DNA from: Vibrio sp. RE88
GTDB lineage: Bacteria > Pseudomonadota > Gammaproteobacteria > Enterobacterales > Vibrionaceae
Reading direction: 5' to 3'
Length of the DNA stretch: 64,000 bases
NCBI RefSeq assembly: GCF_013113835.1
Contig: NZ_VTYQ01000004.1
Span: forward strand, 434,001-498,000
Part shown: positions 9,657 to 17,181 of the stretch, piece by piece
Position numbering within the stretch: the stretch's first letter is position 1
Layout of the letters: each line of letters begins with the position of its first letter
Notes under the pieces: model-generated
The model's input: only the letters and a program-made list of their open reading frames with translations
What the model was told of the DNA's origin: nothing
Database searches by the model: none
Program-made: the position numbers and the translations under genes

Positions 9657-10196
9657 TTACAAGTCGTTTGACGTTAAGAAGACAGATTTGTCGACCTTAG
9701 AAAAAATATCTTGATAAGTTTTAGCGCTATAAACAGGTTGAGACCATGATGTGCCGCCAGTGTTGGTCAGCGCTTTAGCAACAATGTTCAAGCGGACACG
9801 AACAGACTGGGATTTTTCCTGTACCGTTGCTGAAACCTCTACACGTCTAACCGTTTGGTAGGTACCGGAACCAGGTCCATAAAAGAAATCATTAAAGCTT
9901 TTTGTACCGTTATCAAGTTCATCCAATTCCATTGCCGCAGTAACTAACCCGAGCTCTGGCTCAACAACGGTGAGGATGTAGCCTTCGTCCTGAAGGGCAC
10001 CTATCACAGCACGCAGCACATTTCGCTCCGATTGTTCAGAGTATTCACGGGTTTGCATCTGACGTACTTGAAGTTGAGTCATTTCTGGTTGCTGAGGACG
10101 TGTCGATGACGCGCATCCGGCTAATAGCGTCAAAACAAGCAGCGCGAACAGCCAGCGATGGTGACTAGAACGTAGACGAGTGATACTTAAAGTCAT
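9657..10196 (-). CDS. Putative lipoprotein, unrecognised
   Basis: A 179-residue exported lipoprotein. Basic residues near the start are followed by a hydrophobic stretch ending in the lipobox LLAGC, so the mature protein begins at about Cys28 and should be membrane-anchored; the following Ser residues suggest outer-membrane sorting. The mature part looks like one alpha/beta domain (RNVLRAVIGALQDEGYILTVVEPELGLVTA, then VEVSATVQEKSQSVRVRLNIVAKAL). It overlaps the upstream BamE-like lipoprotein gene by 32 bases, so the pair is co-translated and may act together in the envelope. I do not recognise a characterised family. Confidence 0.75.
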   Translation of the reverse strand: MTLSITRLRSSHHRWLFALLVLTLLAGCASSTRPQQPEMTQLQVRQMQTREYSEQSERNVLRAVIGALQDEGYILTVVEPELGLVTAAMELDELDNGTKSFNDFFYGPGSGTYQTVRRVEVSATVQEKSQSVRVRLNIVAKALTNTGGTSWSQPVYSAKTYQDIFSKVDKSVFLTSNDL

Positions 10197-10620
10197 CTAC
10201 GATCCCTTCTTTAAAGTTGATGATTACTGTCAGTGTCTTCTGTGTGGTTGAGGTCACGCCAGTTTGCTCTTCATAACCTGCGGATGCACCTCCAAGAAGT
10301 GGATATTTGCCGCCTTTGCCACCGAGAATAAGTGCAGAAACGCCACCGGAGCTGGTGGAGTACGCTGTTTGCGTGCTTATTTTGTCGTAGATCCAGCTTT
10401 CGTTGTCTGTACCACCACCAGTAACGATGTTTGGTGAGCCAAGGACTGAAGCAACATCTGCTTGCGTCATACCCTGACGAATCTCTTTCTGTACTGTTCC
10501 TACTGTTGTCGTTGACTCGACATTGTTCGGCAGCGAGTTCGCGTGATCAGATGTACTTTTACAGCCTACGAGTAGCAGGCTTCCCGCAGCAAGAGCGATA
10601 AGTGTGTTGATGTTTTTCAC
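10165..10620 (-). CDS. BamE/SmpA-OmlA-like lipoprotein
   Basis: A 151-residue lipoprotein with a signal sequence ending in LLLVGC. The mature part contains a BamE-like segment, IRQGMTQADVASVLGSPNIV followed by ESWIYD, characteristic of the SmpA/OmlA fold. A Gly/Ser-rich insert (GGVSALILGGKGGKYPLLGGASAG) separates this from a final strand (KTLTVIINFKEGIVDDF). It is longer and different enough from housekeeping BamE that a direct role in outer-membrane protein assembly should not be assumed. First gene of a leftward two-gene unit with the lipoprotein at 9657. Confidence 0.78.
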   Translation of the reverse strand: MKNINTLIALAAGSLLLVGCKSTSDHANSLPNNVESTTTVGTVQKEIRQGMTQADVASVLGSPNIVTGGGTDNESWIYDKISTQTAYSTSSGGVSALILGGKGGKYPLLGGASAGYEEQTGVTSTTQKTLTVIINFKEGIVDDFKYHSSTF

Positions 10621-10688
10621 TTGAATATCTCTTTGTTAAATTCCGATTGGATATTGTTGTAATTATTAGACTTTCAGGAGGTTGCACG

Positions 10689-10730
10689 ATGCGTTATCTG
10701 AAAGGTAAAGCAATAACGCAAAACTACTGA
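10689..10730 (+). other. Possible 13-codon ORF with strong ribosome binding site
   Basis: AGGAGGT at 10676-10682 is followed six bases later by ATG and a 13-residue frame (MRYLKGKAITQNY, then TGA). Its 3' part overlaps a 7-bp hairpin (AACGCAA at 10715, TTGCGTT at 10734) followed by TTGTTT. No convincing promoter was found on this strand, so this is a candidate only. Confidence 0.25.
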
Positions 10731-10861
10731 TCATTGCGTTTTGTTTCCTGCGATAGGCTAACGAATATTTATAAAATATCCTCTACTAAATTAGGAAATT
10801 TAGATTTCGGTTCATTTATGAGACAGATAAAGTAACAGTCTAAAATGGATAAGAGTTTTGG

Positions 10862-11743
10862 TTATAGCTTAAAGTGAATGGGAGCAGGTCCTAATTCACG
10901 CAGAATATCGACAAACGCTTTGATTTTCTTCAGGTGGTACATGTCTCGATGGACCAACGCCCAAACAGGTAGTTGCCAGAGTAAATCGGGGGCGACTTCG
11001 ATAAAGTCTTCTTGGGCATCGACAGTGTCTTTGGCGAGAATAGAAATGCCAGTGCCTGCTTCGAGCGCTTTCATCGCGACATGCATCGTTGAGCAGAGAA
11101 AGACGATGTTGTGTTCGGGGATGTTATCGTGAATCCACTCGTTCCAGTGAAGGTGGGTAGGGCGCTCCTTCATAGCAATGAACTTGTGTTGGTGAAGGTC
11201 GTTGATATCTGGCATACCCATTTTCTCAATGTAACTGCGATGAGCACACAATACGACGTCAACCGTGGTCAATGGGAAAACAATGTTATCCGGAGTTGTG
11301 GGTTTGTCGCCGCCACGTATCGCAATGTCAGCTTCCCCATATTCGAGATTATAGTTTCGTATGTCTCCGATGAATTCCACACGCATGCTCGGGTAGCGGC
11401 TTTGATACTCCTGAATGGCGGGCATGATCATACTGGCCATTTCGTTGACCGCAGTAATCGTGATCTTTCCTTCCAGCTCTTGTTCTTTACTTTGGACTTG
11501 CGCGGTCAGTTGGGAGAAATGGTTGTCAGTGACTTCGCCAATTCGCATGATTTCAAGGCCTGCCTCGGTGGGTATGTAACCCTTATCACTTCGTTGAAAT
11601 AGGGTAACGCCAAGTTCCTCTTCCAGCGCATCAACGTGTCTCATTACCGTTGATCTGTGTACGCCAATGTCTTCTGCGGTAGCACTGAGTGTTTGATATT
11701 GAGCGAGTTTGTAAGCGGTTCTAAGCTCGGTCCATTTGTTCAT
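10862..11743 (-). CDS. LysR-family transcriptional regulator
   Basis: 293 residues: an N-terminal winged helix-turn-helix (LAQYQTLSATAEDIGVHRSTVMRHVDALEEELGVTLFQRSDKGYIPT) and a periplasmic-binding-protein-like effector domain (ITAVNEMASMIMPAIQEYQSRYP...YGEADIAIRGG). Transcribed away from the flavoprotein gene at 11862 with a spacer of about 118 bases, the usual layout for a LysR protein controlling its neighbour, so that gene is the likely target. The effector is unknown. Confidence 0.9.
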   Translation of the reverse strand: MNKWTELRTAYKLAQYQTLSATAEDIGVHRSTVMRHVDALEEELGVTLFQRSDKGYIPTEAGLEIMRIGEVTDNHFSQLTAQVQSKEQELEGKITITAVNEMASMIMPAIQEYQSRYPSMRVEFIGDIRNYNLEYGEADIAIRGGDKPTTPDNIVFPLTTVDVVLCAHRSYIEKMGMPDINDLHQHKFIAMKERPTHLHWNEWIHDNIPEHNIVFLCSTMHVAMKALEAGTGISILAKDTVDAQEDFIEVAPDLLWQLPVWALVHRDMYHLKKIKAFVDILRELGPAPIHFKL

Positions 11744-11861
11744 AAATTATTCCGTTGCAAATATGCACATCAGTGTCTAATTTTCGCTCATTTCATACAT
11801 AAATGAAATGCCTTAACGTGTCGTTATCCAATCAAGAAAGATGTAATGCACAGGATATTTG

Positions 11862-12926
11862 ATGATGAAACGAGTTGAAGTACTGATAATCGGTGGTGGT
11901 TTTGCAGGTGTATCAGCAGCACAGGCACTTGAAAAGCAGGGTGTGAAAACACTATTGGTGGATCGTAAGGACTATTTTGAGGTGACCTTCGCGACACTAA
12001 GAAACGTTGCAGCACCTGAAGTCACGAAATCTGATGCAAGAAAACACTATACAAGCTTTCTGACTGGTGAGTTTGTTCAAAGTGGGGTGGCGACTCTGGG
12101 TGATCAATCCGCCATTCTAGAGAATGGTGATGTTATCGAATTCGACACAGCGATCATTGCGACAGGAACGCGTTACCCAACGATGCCTGTCGCGAAGTCG
12201 AACACGGCCTTCGCATTGGAAGCGCGTAATCAAGAGATGGCGACACATCATCACGCTCTCAAGGCGGCTAAAAAGGTGCTAGTGATTGGTGGTGGCGTTG
12301 TGGGCGTAGAGCTAGCTGGTGAAATTGCGTATGCCTTTCCTGATAAGCAAACAGTGCTAGCGCACAACTCATCACAAATCTTAGATGGTTTTAAAACGAA
12401 AACACGCCGTAAGTCGCTCGAACAACTGGAAAGTTTGGGCGTTCAGGTCGAATTTAACACGCGTTATAGTCAAACTGGCAGCAGCTACATTGATGAAAAC
12501 ACTGGCAGAGAAAGTGATGCCGATTTAGTGCTCCAAGCGGTAGGGACCTTGCCAAATAGCGAATTTCTCAAAGCGAAACTGGGGCATATCCTCGATAGCC
12601 GCGGATTTGTGAAGGTCAATGAACAGCTAGAGGTGATTGAGCAGAAAAACATGTATGCCCTAGGAGATGTAGCTGATGTTGGCGAGCCTAAACTTGGCTA
12701 TCTGGCCCAACAACAGGGTGAGCATGTTGCCAAAACCATATTGAACAAACGGAAAAACAAAAAAACCAAAGGTTACAAACGAAGCCCACTTATGGCATTG
12801 ATACCTACGGGGCAGAAAACGGGCGTAGCGGAGCTACCTTTTGCGGTTACCACATTGAAGCCTCTCGTTAATATGAAGCAGAAAGATTTGTTTATCAGCA
12901 AAGTGTATAAAGCTTTCAGCGCCTGA
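11862..12926 (+). CDS. FAD/NAD(P)-dependent oxidoreductase of the FSP1/AIFM2-NDH-2 type
   Basis: A 354-residue two-dinucleotide-binding flavoprotein. The FAD-binding motif is IIGGGFAGVSAAQALE at the N-terminus; the NAD(P)-binding motif is VLVIGGGVVGVELAGEIA at about 140-155; the C-terminal FAD contact MYALGDVADVGEPKLG is present. The sequence resembles the family of the quinone reductase FSP1 (AIFM2) more than ordinary respiratory NDH-2. Bacterial function is not established; reduction of a quinone or similar acceptor is inferred. The ATG at 11862 follows AGGA at 11852 with six-base spacing. Divergent from a LysR regulator. Confidence 0.8.
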   Translation: MMKRVEVLIIGGGFAGVSAAQALEKQGVKTLLVDRKDYFEVTFATLRNVAAPEVTKSDARKHYTSFLTGEFVQSGVATLGDQSAILENGDVIEFDTAIIATGTRYPTMPVAKSNTAFALEARNQEMATHHHALKAAKKVLVIGGGVVGVELAGEIAYAFPDKQTVLAHNSSQILDGFKTKTRRKSLEQLESLGVQVEFNTRYSQTGSSYIDENTGRESDADLVLQAVGTLPNSEFLKAKLGHILDSRGFVKVNEQLEVIEQKNMYALGDVADVGEPKLGYLAQQQGEHVAKTILNKRKNKKTKGYKRSPLMALIPTGQKTGVAELPFAVTTLKPLVNMKQKDLFISKVYKAFSA

Positions 12927-13046
12927 CATTTTTGTATGCCAACGAGTGAAAAAAGAATTTGTCGGGCATCTTTTGCGCAAAGTGATCGTCAATTGCTCTG
13001 CAAAGTGTGGTTTTTAACCATTTGAATCAAAAAGACAAAATTTTTA

Positions 13047-13074
13047 TTGATCTCAAATCTCAATCCGTTAAAGT
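13047..13074 (+). promoter_or_regulatory. Promoter for the tRNA-Leu/tRNA-Cys pair
   Basis: TTGATC and TAAAGT with a 16-base spacer, sharing the TCAATCCGT core with the promoter at 9422-9449. Confidence 0.6.
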
Positions 13075-13134
13075 ACGCCTCGTTCTCACGGCACAGGCCA
13101 GTGAGAGATGGTGTTACCATCGCATGATTGCGTT

Positions 13135-13221
13135 GCCCTGGTGGTGGAATTGGTAGACACAAGGGATTTAAAATCCCTCGGCGTTCGCGCTGTGCCGGTT
13201 CAAGTCCGGCCCGGGGCACCA
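13135..13221 (+). tRNA. tRNA-Leu (TAA)
   Basis: 87 bases with CCA encoded. The acceptor GCCCTGG pairs with CCGGGGC, the anticodon arm GGGATTTAAAATCCC gives anticodon TAA, a long variable arm (CGGCGTTCGCGCTG) marks the class II tRNA, and the T-arm reads CCGGTTCAAGTCCGG. It is followed 12 bases later by tRNA-Cys, probably on one transcript. Confidence 0.97.
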
Positions 13222-13233
13222 TCTAAAAAATGA

Positions 13234-13307
13234 GGCGCGTTGGCAGAGTGGCTATGCAGCGGATTGCAAATCCGTGGACCTCGGTTCGACTCCGGGACGC
13301 GCCTCCA
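13234..13307 (+). tRNA. tRNA-Cys (GCA), copy 2
   Basis: Identical over its 74 bases to the copy at 9494-9567; the identity runs a few bases further into the 3' flank (ATTCT). Anticodon GCA in loop TTGCAAA; CCA encoded. Confidence 0.97.
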
Positions 13308-13327
13308 TTCTCTACGAGAATACAGTG

Positions 13328-13349
13328 ACCAGCTTTTGCTGGTTTTTTT
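13328..13349 (+). terminator. Intrinsic terminator of the tRNA-Leu/Cys transcript
   Basis: ACCAGC and GCTGGT pair around TTTT, followed by a long T-run. Confidence 0.9.
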
Positions 13350-13409
13350 GTATCTGCGTATCGAAAAATCATTTTAGATAGTGATTATTATTGTTTTTTC
13401 GTGCTCTCC

Positions 13410-15818
13410 TCAGTTTGAACAACCCCTTCCGTTCGGTATGCCATTGCCAGAAAACTCGACTCTTAAACGCTCTACCGAGTTTAGATATTGGTTATTCTCT
13501 GCATCATTGTGATCAAAGTTGTCGAGTGTCACATTCCAGTTAGTGAACGGCGTTGGCTCGAAGTAGGCGTATGCGAACCTGTCTGATAAAGAACCGTCAG
13601 TACTGATACTCACTTGGTTGTTAGCCGCATCATCGAGTCGATAGTAGAAGGCTCTTGTCATTGGGTTAGCACTAAACTTAAATTCTTTTTGTTCGAATCG
13701 ATCATAGTAATTACCGTCGTTGGAAATACTCAAATTGAATTCTTTGCCATAAGGCAGGTTTTCACCTTCGAGGAATACGCGAATGGTGTCTAACCTCACT
13801 CGATCATAGAAACAAAATTGTGGTTGATCTAAAGGAATGTTGAAGTTGAACTCGCCAGTTTTGAACAAGGCTTCAATTTGTTTTGCATCGTCAATAATGA
13901 AATTGCGGAAGTTGAAATTATTGAAGCTTTGCGGAGCAGGTTGGAAGCTATTGAGTGCATTGACATACTCGTTTTCAATTGCTGCTAAATCAAATTGATA
14001 ATCAAGATAGGATTTGTTCAGGCTTGGTTTGATGTCGCTGTCTTTAAGTGCCCAATATTCATAGGCTGCGACGTAGTTTGAAAGCGCTACAAACATCGGG
14101 CGTTTAAAGTGGAGTGAAACCCGTGCCAGTTCCTGCTCAACTTTCTCTAGTGCACTGCTGTCATCGGAGGCATTCGCAATTAGCTGATTCAGGCGTTCTT
14201 TCTGGTTAATGGTCACTTTACGCGTTAAAAGGAGATCGACCAGTTTAGCTTGTTCCTGAACAAGATTGAGTTGTGAAGCGTTAATCGCTTTGCCAAGCAA
14301 AACCTGTTTCTCTAACTCAAGTAGATAGACCCGCGCCCCCTTAATGCCAAGGGAATCCGCGTAGCGTAGATTGCTTCTAACTTCCGCGATCATAAGGTCC
14401 CAGGCTAAGTTACTTTCATTCAAAGAAGGCACCGCGAAGTCGAAAGAATCCATCGTCTCTGAGATACGTTGCATCTTAATTGTGGATTTCACTTCAGTTG
14501 TCAGAGATGCGATACCCGCGACCGTTTTGGTAATGCTATCGATAATGCCGGTCACGCTCTTAACGTTGGTTACTAGGTTCTTGGCTTTATCTAATGCTTC
14601 TGGCGTTTTAGCCAACTGTTCGGTGACATCGTTAATGCCTGACAAGTTGCCAGTAAAGACACCGCTGACTGCACTACCTATCTCTGCGATGGCTTTAAAT
14701 ATCGCTAACGCCGCGTTAAGCTGCTGCTGAGTCTTCCATACTTCAACGCCATAGAGGTAGTCACTGCGAGCACTTAAAGCGGTGAGTTCTTGAGTTTTAT
14801 ACTGGCTTTCCACTTCAGTGACACTATCAAGCAACTTGGCAATGTTTTGTTCTGACTGATCTACAACGGCGTTCTGAGATTGCAAAACATCTTCGATATT
14901 GCCTAGGGCAAGCTGGGCGTTTTCAATCTTATCTTCAACCTGAGTATTTCGGTCTGCAACGACATCGCGTTTTTGTTCAAAAGCGATCATCGCATCAAGA
15001 TATGCTTTGTATTTATCCTGATAAAGCGAACGGTCAAGGTAAGGGACGAAGTTGTCCGAGCGACTACTCAAATCAGTAAACTGTTTGAACGCAACAGTTT
15101 GCAAGTAAAGATCGGTAAGCAATGGGTCATCAGATACTGTCGTGCCTGCATTACGCATACTGCGCTCTACCCAGTTCAGCAAGGCTAGGCTAGTCTGAGG
15201 CTGTTCATCATACAGGCTGATGGCCATATCGAATGAACGGTTCACAATGTCTGAAAACTGCGATTTTGCGAGCTGGAAGTTGGCGGCAAGGTCATCGGCA
15301 AGCTGTTGTTTGATGTAATGCTCGCCAGAAAGAATAATGGAAGTACCCGTACTTTCGCTGGTTCCGATTGTATCAGCCGTTACACCTCCGTCCGGGGTGA
15401 AGGCGAGCACATTAAACGGTGTTTCCATCTCCTCTGCGATAACCGTAATAGAAGCCGCAGCGCCTTGTTGACCGAGGACGAAAGTTGGGACGCCAGAACC
15501 AACGATTTTACGTGCAAAAATAACAATGTTTTGGTTATTCATCACCAGATTGAAGTTGTCGGAGACTTCAAGGGTATCAGCAAAGATATACACTTTGGTT
15601 GGTTTAGTTTGATACAGATTTTGCTGTGTTACCCATTCTTTAAGATTGACGTACAGATCAGAAGTTGAACGAGTGATTGGGTCCGTTTTTGAGTATGGGT
15701 TATCAAGCCACTCAGGATATTGTGTGTTTGCAGGCAGGTTATTGATGTCCAGCCAGTCAGAGGCCATAACCCCATTCGATACCGCTGCGGTAACAGCAAG
15801 TGCAAGGATTGTTTTCAT
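13410..15818 (-). CDS. Large exported protein, helical core, partner of the XaxA-like protein
   Basis: An 802-residue protein I do not recognise. A Sec signal peptide ends near VMA-S at residue 19. Residues about 70-170 look beta-rich (KVYIFADTLEVSDNF, NIVIFARKIVG). Residues about 275-345 are strongly helical and coiled-coil-like. A small, Gly/Ala-rich hydrophobic stretch at about 368-392 (AALAIFKAIAEIGSAVSGVF) is followed by more amphipathic helix to about 640. From about 660 the chain becomes beta-rich, with FCFYDRVRLDTIRVFLEGEN and YFEPTPFTNWNVTLDN, loosely reminding me of the C-terminal beta region of Tc-toxin A subunits; that is an impression, not a match. Second in a leftward operon behind the XaxA-like gene. 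Its size argues against XaxB (about 350 residues). A secreted toxin partner or surface adhesin are the main ideas. Confidence 0.6.
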   Translation of the reverse strand: MKTILALAVTAAVSNGVMASDWLDINNLPANTQYPEWLDNPYSKTDPITRSTSDLYVNLKEWVTQQNLYQTKPTKVYIFADTLEVSDNFNLVMNNQNIVIFARKIVGSGVPTFVLGQQGAAASITVIAEEMETPFNVLAFTPDGGVTADTIGTSESTGTSIILSGEHYIKQQLADDLAANFQLAKSQFSDIVNRSFDMAISLYDEQPQTSLALLNWVERSMRNAGTTVSDDPLLTDLYLQTVAFKQFTDLSSRSDNFVPYLDRSLYQDKYKAYLDAMIAFEQKRDVVADRNTQVEDKIENAQLALGNIEDVLQSQNAVVDQSEQNIAKLLDSVTEVESQYKTQELTALSARSDYLYGVEVWKTQQQLNAALAIFKAIAEIGSAVSGVFTGNLSGINDVTEQLAKTPEALDKAKNLVTNVKSVTGIIDSITKTVAGIASLTTEVKSTIKMQRISETMDSFDFAVPSLNESNLAWDLMIAEVRSNLRYADSLGIKGARVYLLELEKQVLLGKAINASQLNLVQEQAKLVDLLLTRKVTINQKERLNQLIANASDDSSALEKVEQELARVSLHFKRPMFVALSNYVAAYEYWALKDSDIKPSLNKSYLDYQFDLAAIENEYVNALNSFQPAPQSFNNFNFRNFIIDDAKQIEALFKTGEFNFNIPLDQPQFCFYDRVRLDTIRVFLEGENLPYGKEFNLSISNDGNYYDRFEQKEFKFSANPMTRAFYYRLDDAANNQVSISTDGSLSDRFAYAYFEPTPFTNWNVTLDNFDHNDAENNQYLNSVERLRVEFSGNGIPNGRGCSN

Positions 15819-15862
15819 TTTTATTTCCTTATGAGGTGCTACCCAAGCAAAATTTTGAGTAG

Positions 15863-15901
15863 CCTTTCCCGCACCCGACGCAGAAGCGCGGGTGGGGAAG
15901 G
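15863..15901 (-). other. Intergenic hairpin in the toxin-like operon
   Basis: CCTTTCCCGC and GTGGGGAAGG form an approximately 10-bp G+C-rich stem (two wobble pairs) between the XaxA-like gene and the 802-codon gene. No T-run follows on either strand, so it is more likely an mRNA-stability or partial-attenuation element than a full terminator. Confidence 0.5.
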
Positions 15902-15945
15902 TATTTAGGGATTGAATCCCGTTATTGTTTTATGCCTGAATTGGG

Positions 15946-17181
15946 CTATTCGGCTTTTTGTATGTATGCGTTGTTAGCGAATGTTTTGGCTTTTTCGCTG
16001 ATACTGTTCCAGTTTTGCTCTGCAACTGCGGTATTTGCCATTGCTCCCGCTGCGGCCAGAATAGCGTTGGATTGTAGAATTTCAGTATTTGCTTCAGCGG
16101 CTTCAAGCGCAACGATCAGTGAGTCGAAGTCGGTATTCATCTTCTGCCAGTGAAGCTTTAGCTTGTTGACATAAGGGATCGCGTTCTCGATTTTGCTTGA
16201 AATGATGTTGATGCTTTCCGTTGAGCGTGTGTAAGAGTTGTAGATCTTTTGAGTGGTAGACAGTTGAGCCTCAAGCACCTTTGCTTCGTCCTGAAGCTGA
16301 TTACGAAGCTTTCTAGCCTTCTCGGCTTTGTCACCATAAACACCCATGATCGGAACGGCTACCGCTGGGAACCAAGCGTAAGTAACGGCTGTCGCAGCAA
16401 CAGTCACATAGTGATCGTAATCTTTATTAAGCTGATCGATACGGTCATTCAGATCGTTCACTCGTTGTTGCAGTACACTGCCATCATCTTCCAGGTAGCC
16501 ACTGTGAGTGCTCTTCAACACATCCAGTTGTAACTTCTGTTCTTCAATCTTAGTAGCGAAAGTCAGCAGGTCTTCACTGGCTTTTTCCACTTTCTGTTGG
16601 TTATTAACCGAGAAGTTCTTCAGCGCGCTTAAGTACGCAATAGAAAGCTGACGTGCTTGCTCGACAGCCTGAACATCTGCTGGCAGTGGAGAAATAGACT
16701 TGGTGAGGATGACAGTCAGCTGATCGCTCAGAGGGTCAATCATGTATTTCTGAATGTCATTGTAATTGGATAGCGACAGCGCCAAATCGACGATGTCAGG
16801 GTAAAGGTCCTCTTTCCAGTAAAACGCCTCTGCGTGGACCTTGCCGTATTGTTCCATCAACGCTTTAAAGTTTGAAAACGGGACATCATCAGCGATATCA
16901 AACGCGGATTTCATGCTCGCTTCTGTGATTGGTAAAGACAGAGCGCCTTCAACGTATGTTTGAATCTGGAACCATTCTTTCTGATTTAGAACAAACTCGT
17001 CTGTGTCCAAATCAATAAACGCACCGTTTTCACCCATAATGGTGTCGTAACTGATCTGGCCGATTTGTTGCTCAGCAGAGTTTGGAGTCAGTGCCTGATT
17101 TGACGTAGAAGCCTGCACACCAGCGGCGATTAAGCTTAAACAAAGTGTTGATAGCAGAAGTGGCTTTTTTATGTTTTTCAT
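15946..17181 (-). CDS. Alpha-xenorhabdolysin (XaxA/YaxA)-like pore-forming toxin subunit A, exported
   Basis: 411 residues, the size of XaxA/YaxA. Residues 1-24 form a Sec signal peptide (cleavage after GVQA). The segment NQKEWFQIQTYVEGALSLPI matches the conserved start of the family's helical bundle. Long amphipathic helices follow, then the diagnostic region at about 245-300: RIDQLNKDYDHYVTVAA, a hydrophobic hairpin (about 258-283, TYAWFPAVAVPIMGVYG) and KAEKARKLRNQL, closely resembling the membrane-inserting head of YaxA as I recall it (QKDYDRYVGLAF...GAKAENARKEKN). More helices run to the end. In the known binary toxins subunit A acts with B to make a pore in host membranes. Here the operon partner is the 802-codon gene and no XaxB is seen. 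Other alpha-helical toxins (MakA, Hbl/Nhe) are the alternatives. Confidence 0.7.
   Translation of the reverse strand: MKNIKKPLLLSTLCLSLIAAGVQASTSNQALTPNSAEQQIGQISYDTIMGENGAFIDLDTDEFVLNQKEWFQIQTYVEGALSLPITEASMKSAFDIADDVPFSNFKALMEQYGKVHAEAFYWKEDLYPDIVDLALSLSNYNDIQKYMIDPLSDQLTVILTKSISPLPADVQAVEQARQLSIAYLSALKNFSVNNQQKVEKASEDLLTFATKIEEQKLQLDVLKSTHSGYLEDDGSVLQQRVNDLNDRIDQLNKDYDHYVTVAATAVTYAWFPAVAVPIMGVYGDKAEKARKLRNQLQDEAKVLEAQLSTTQKIYNSYTRSTESINIISSKIENAIPYVNKLKLHWQKMNTDFDSLIVALEAAEANTEILQSNAILAAAGAMANTAVAEQNWNSISEKAKTFANNAYIQKAE

Noticed and set aside
11111..11602. 163-codon plus-strand frame inside the LysR gene.
   Set aside because: Shadow of the LysR coding sequence; protein composition is not natural.
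12989..13222. 77-codon minus-strand frame across the tRNA-Leu gene.
   Set aside because: It is antisense to a well-formed tRNA; such frames are a common annotation artefact.
15946..17181. Assignment of the 411-residue protein as MakA or Hbl/Nhe type.
   Set aside because: The DYDHYV...GDKAEKARK head segment and the WFQIQTYVEGALSLP start fit XaxA/YaxA better; the others stay as alternatives.
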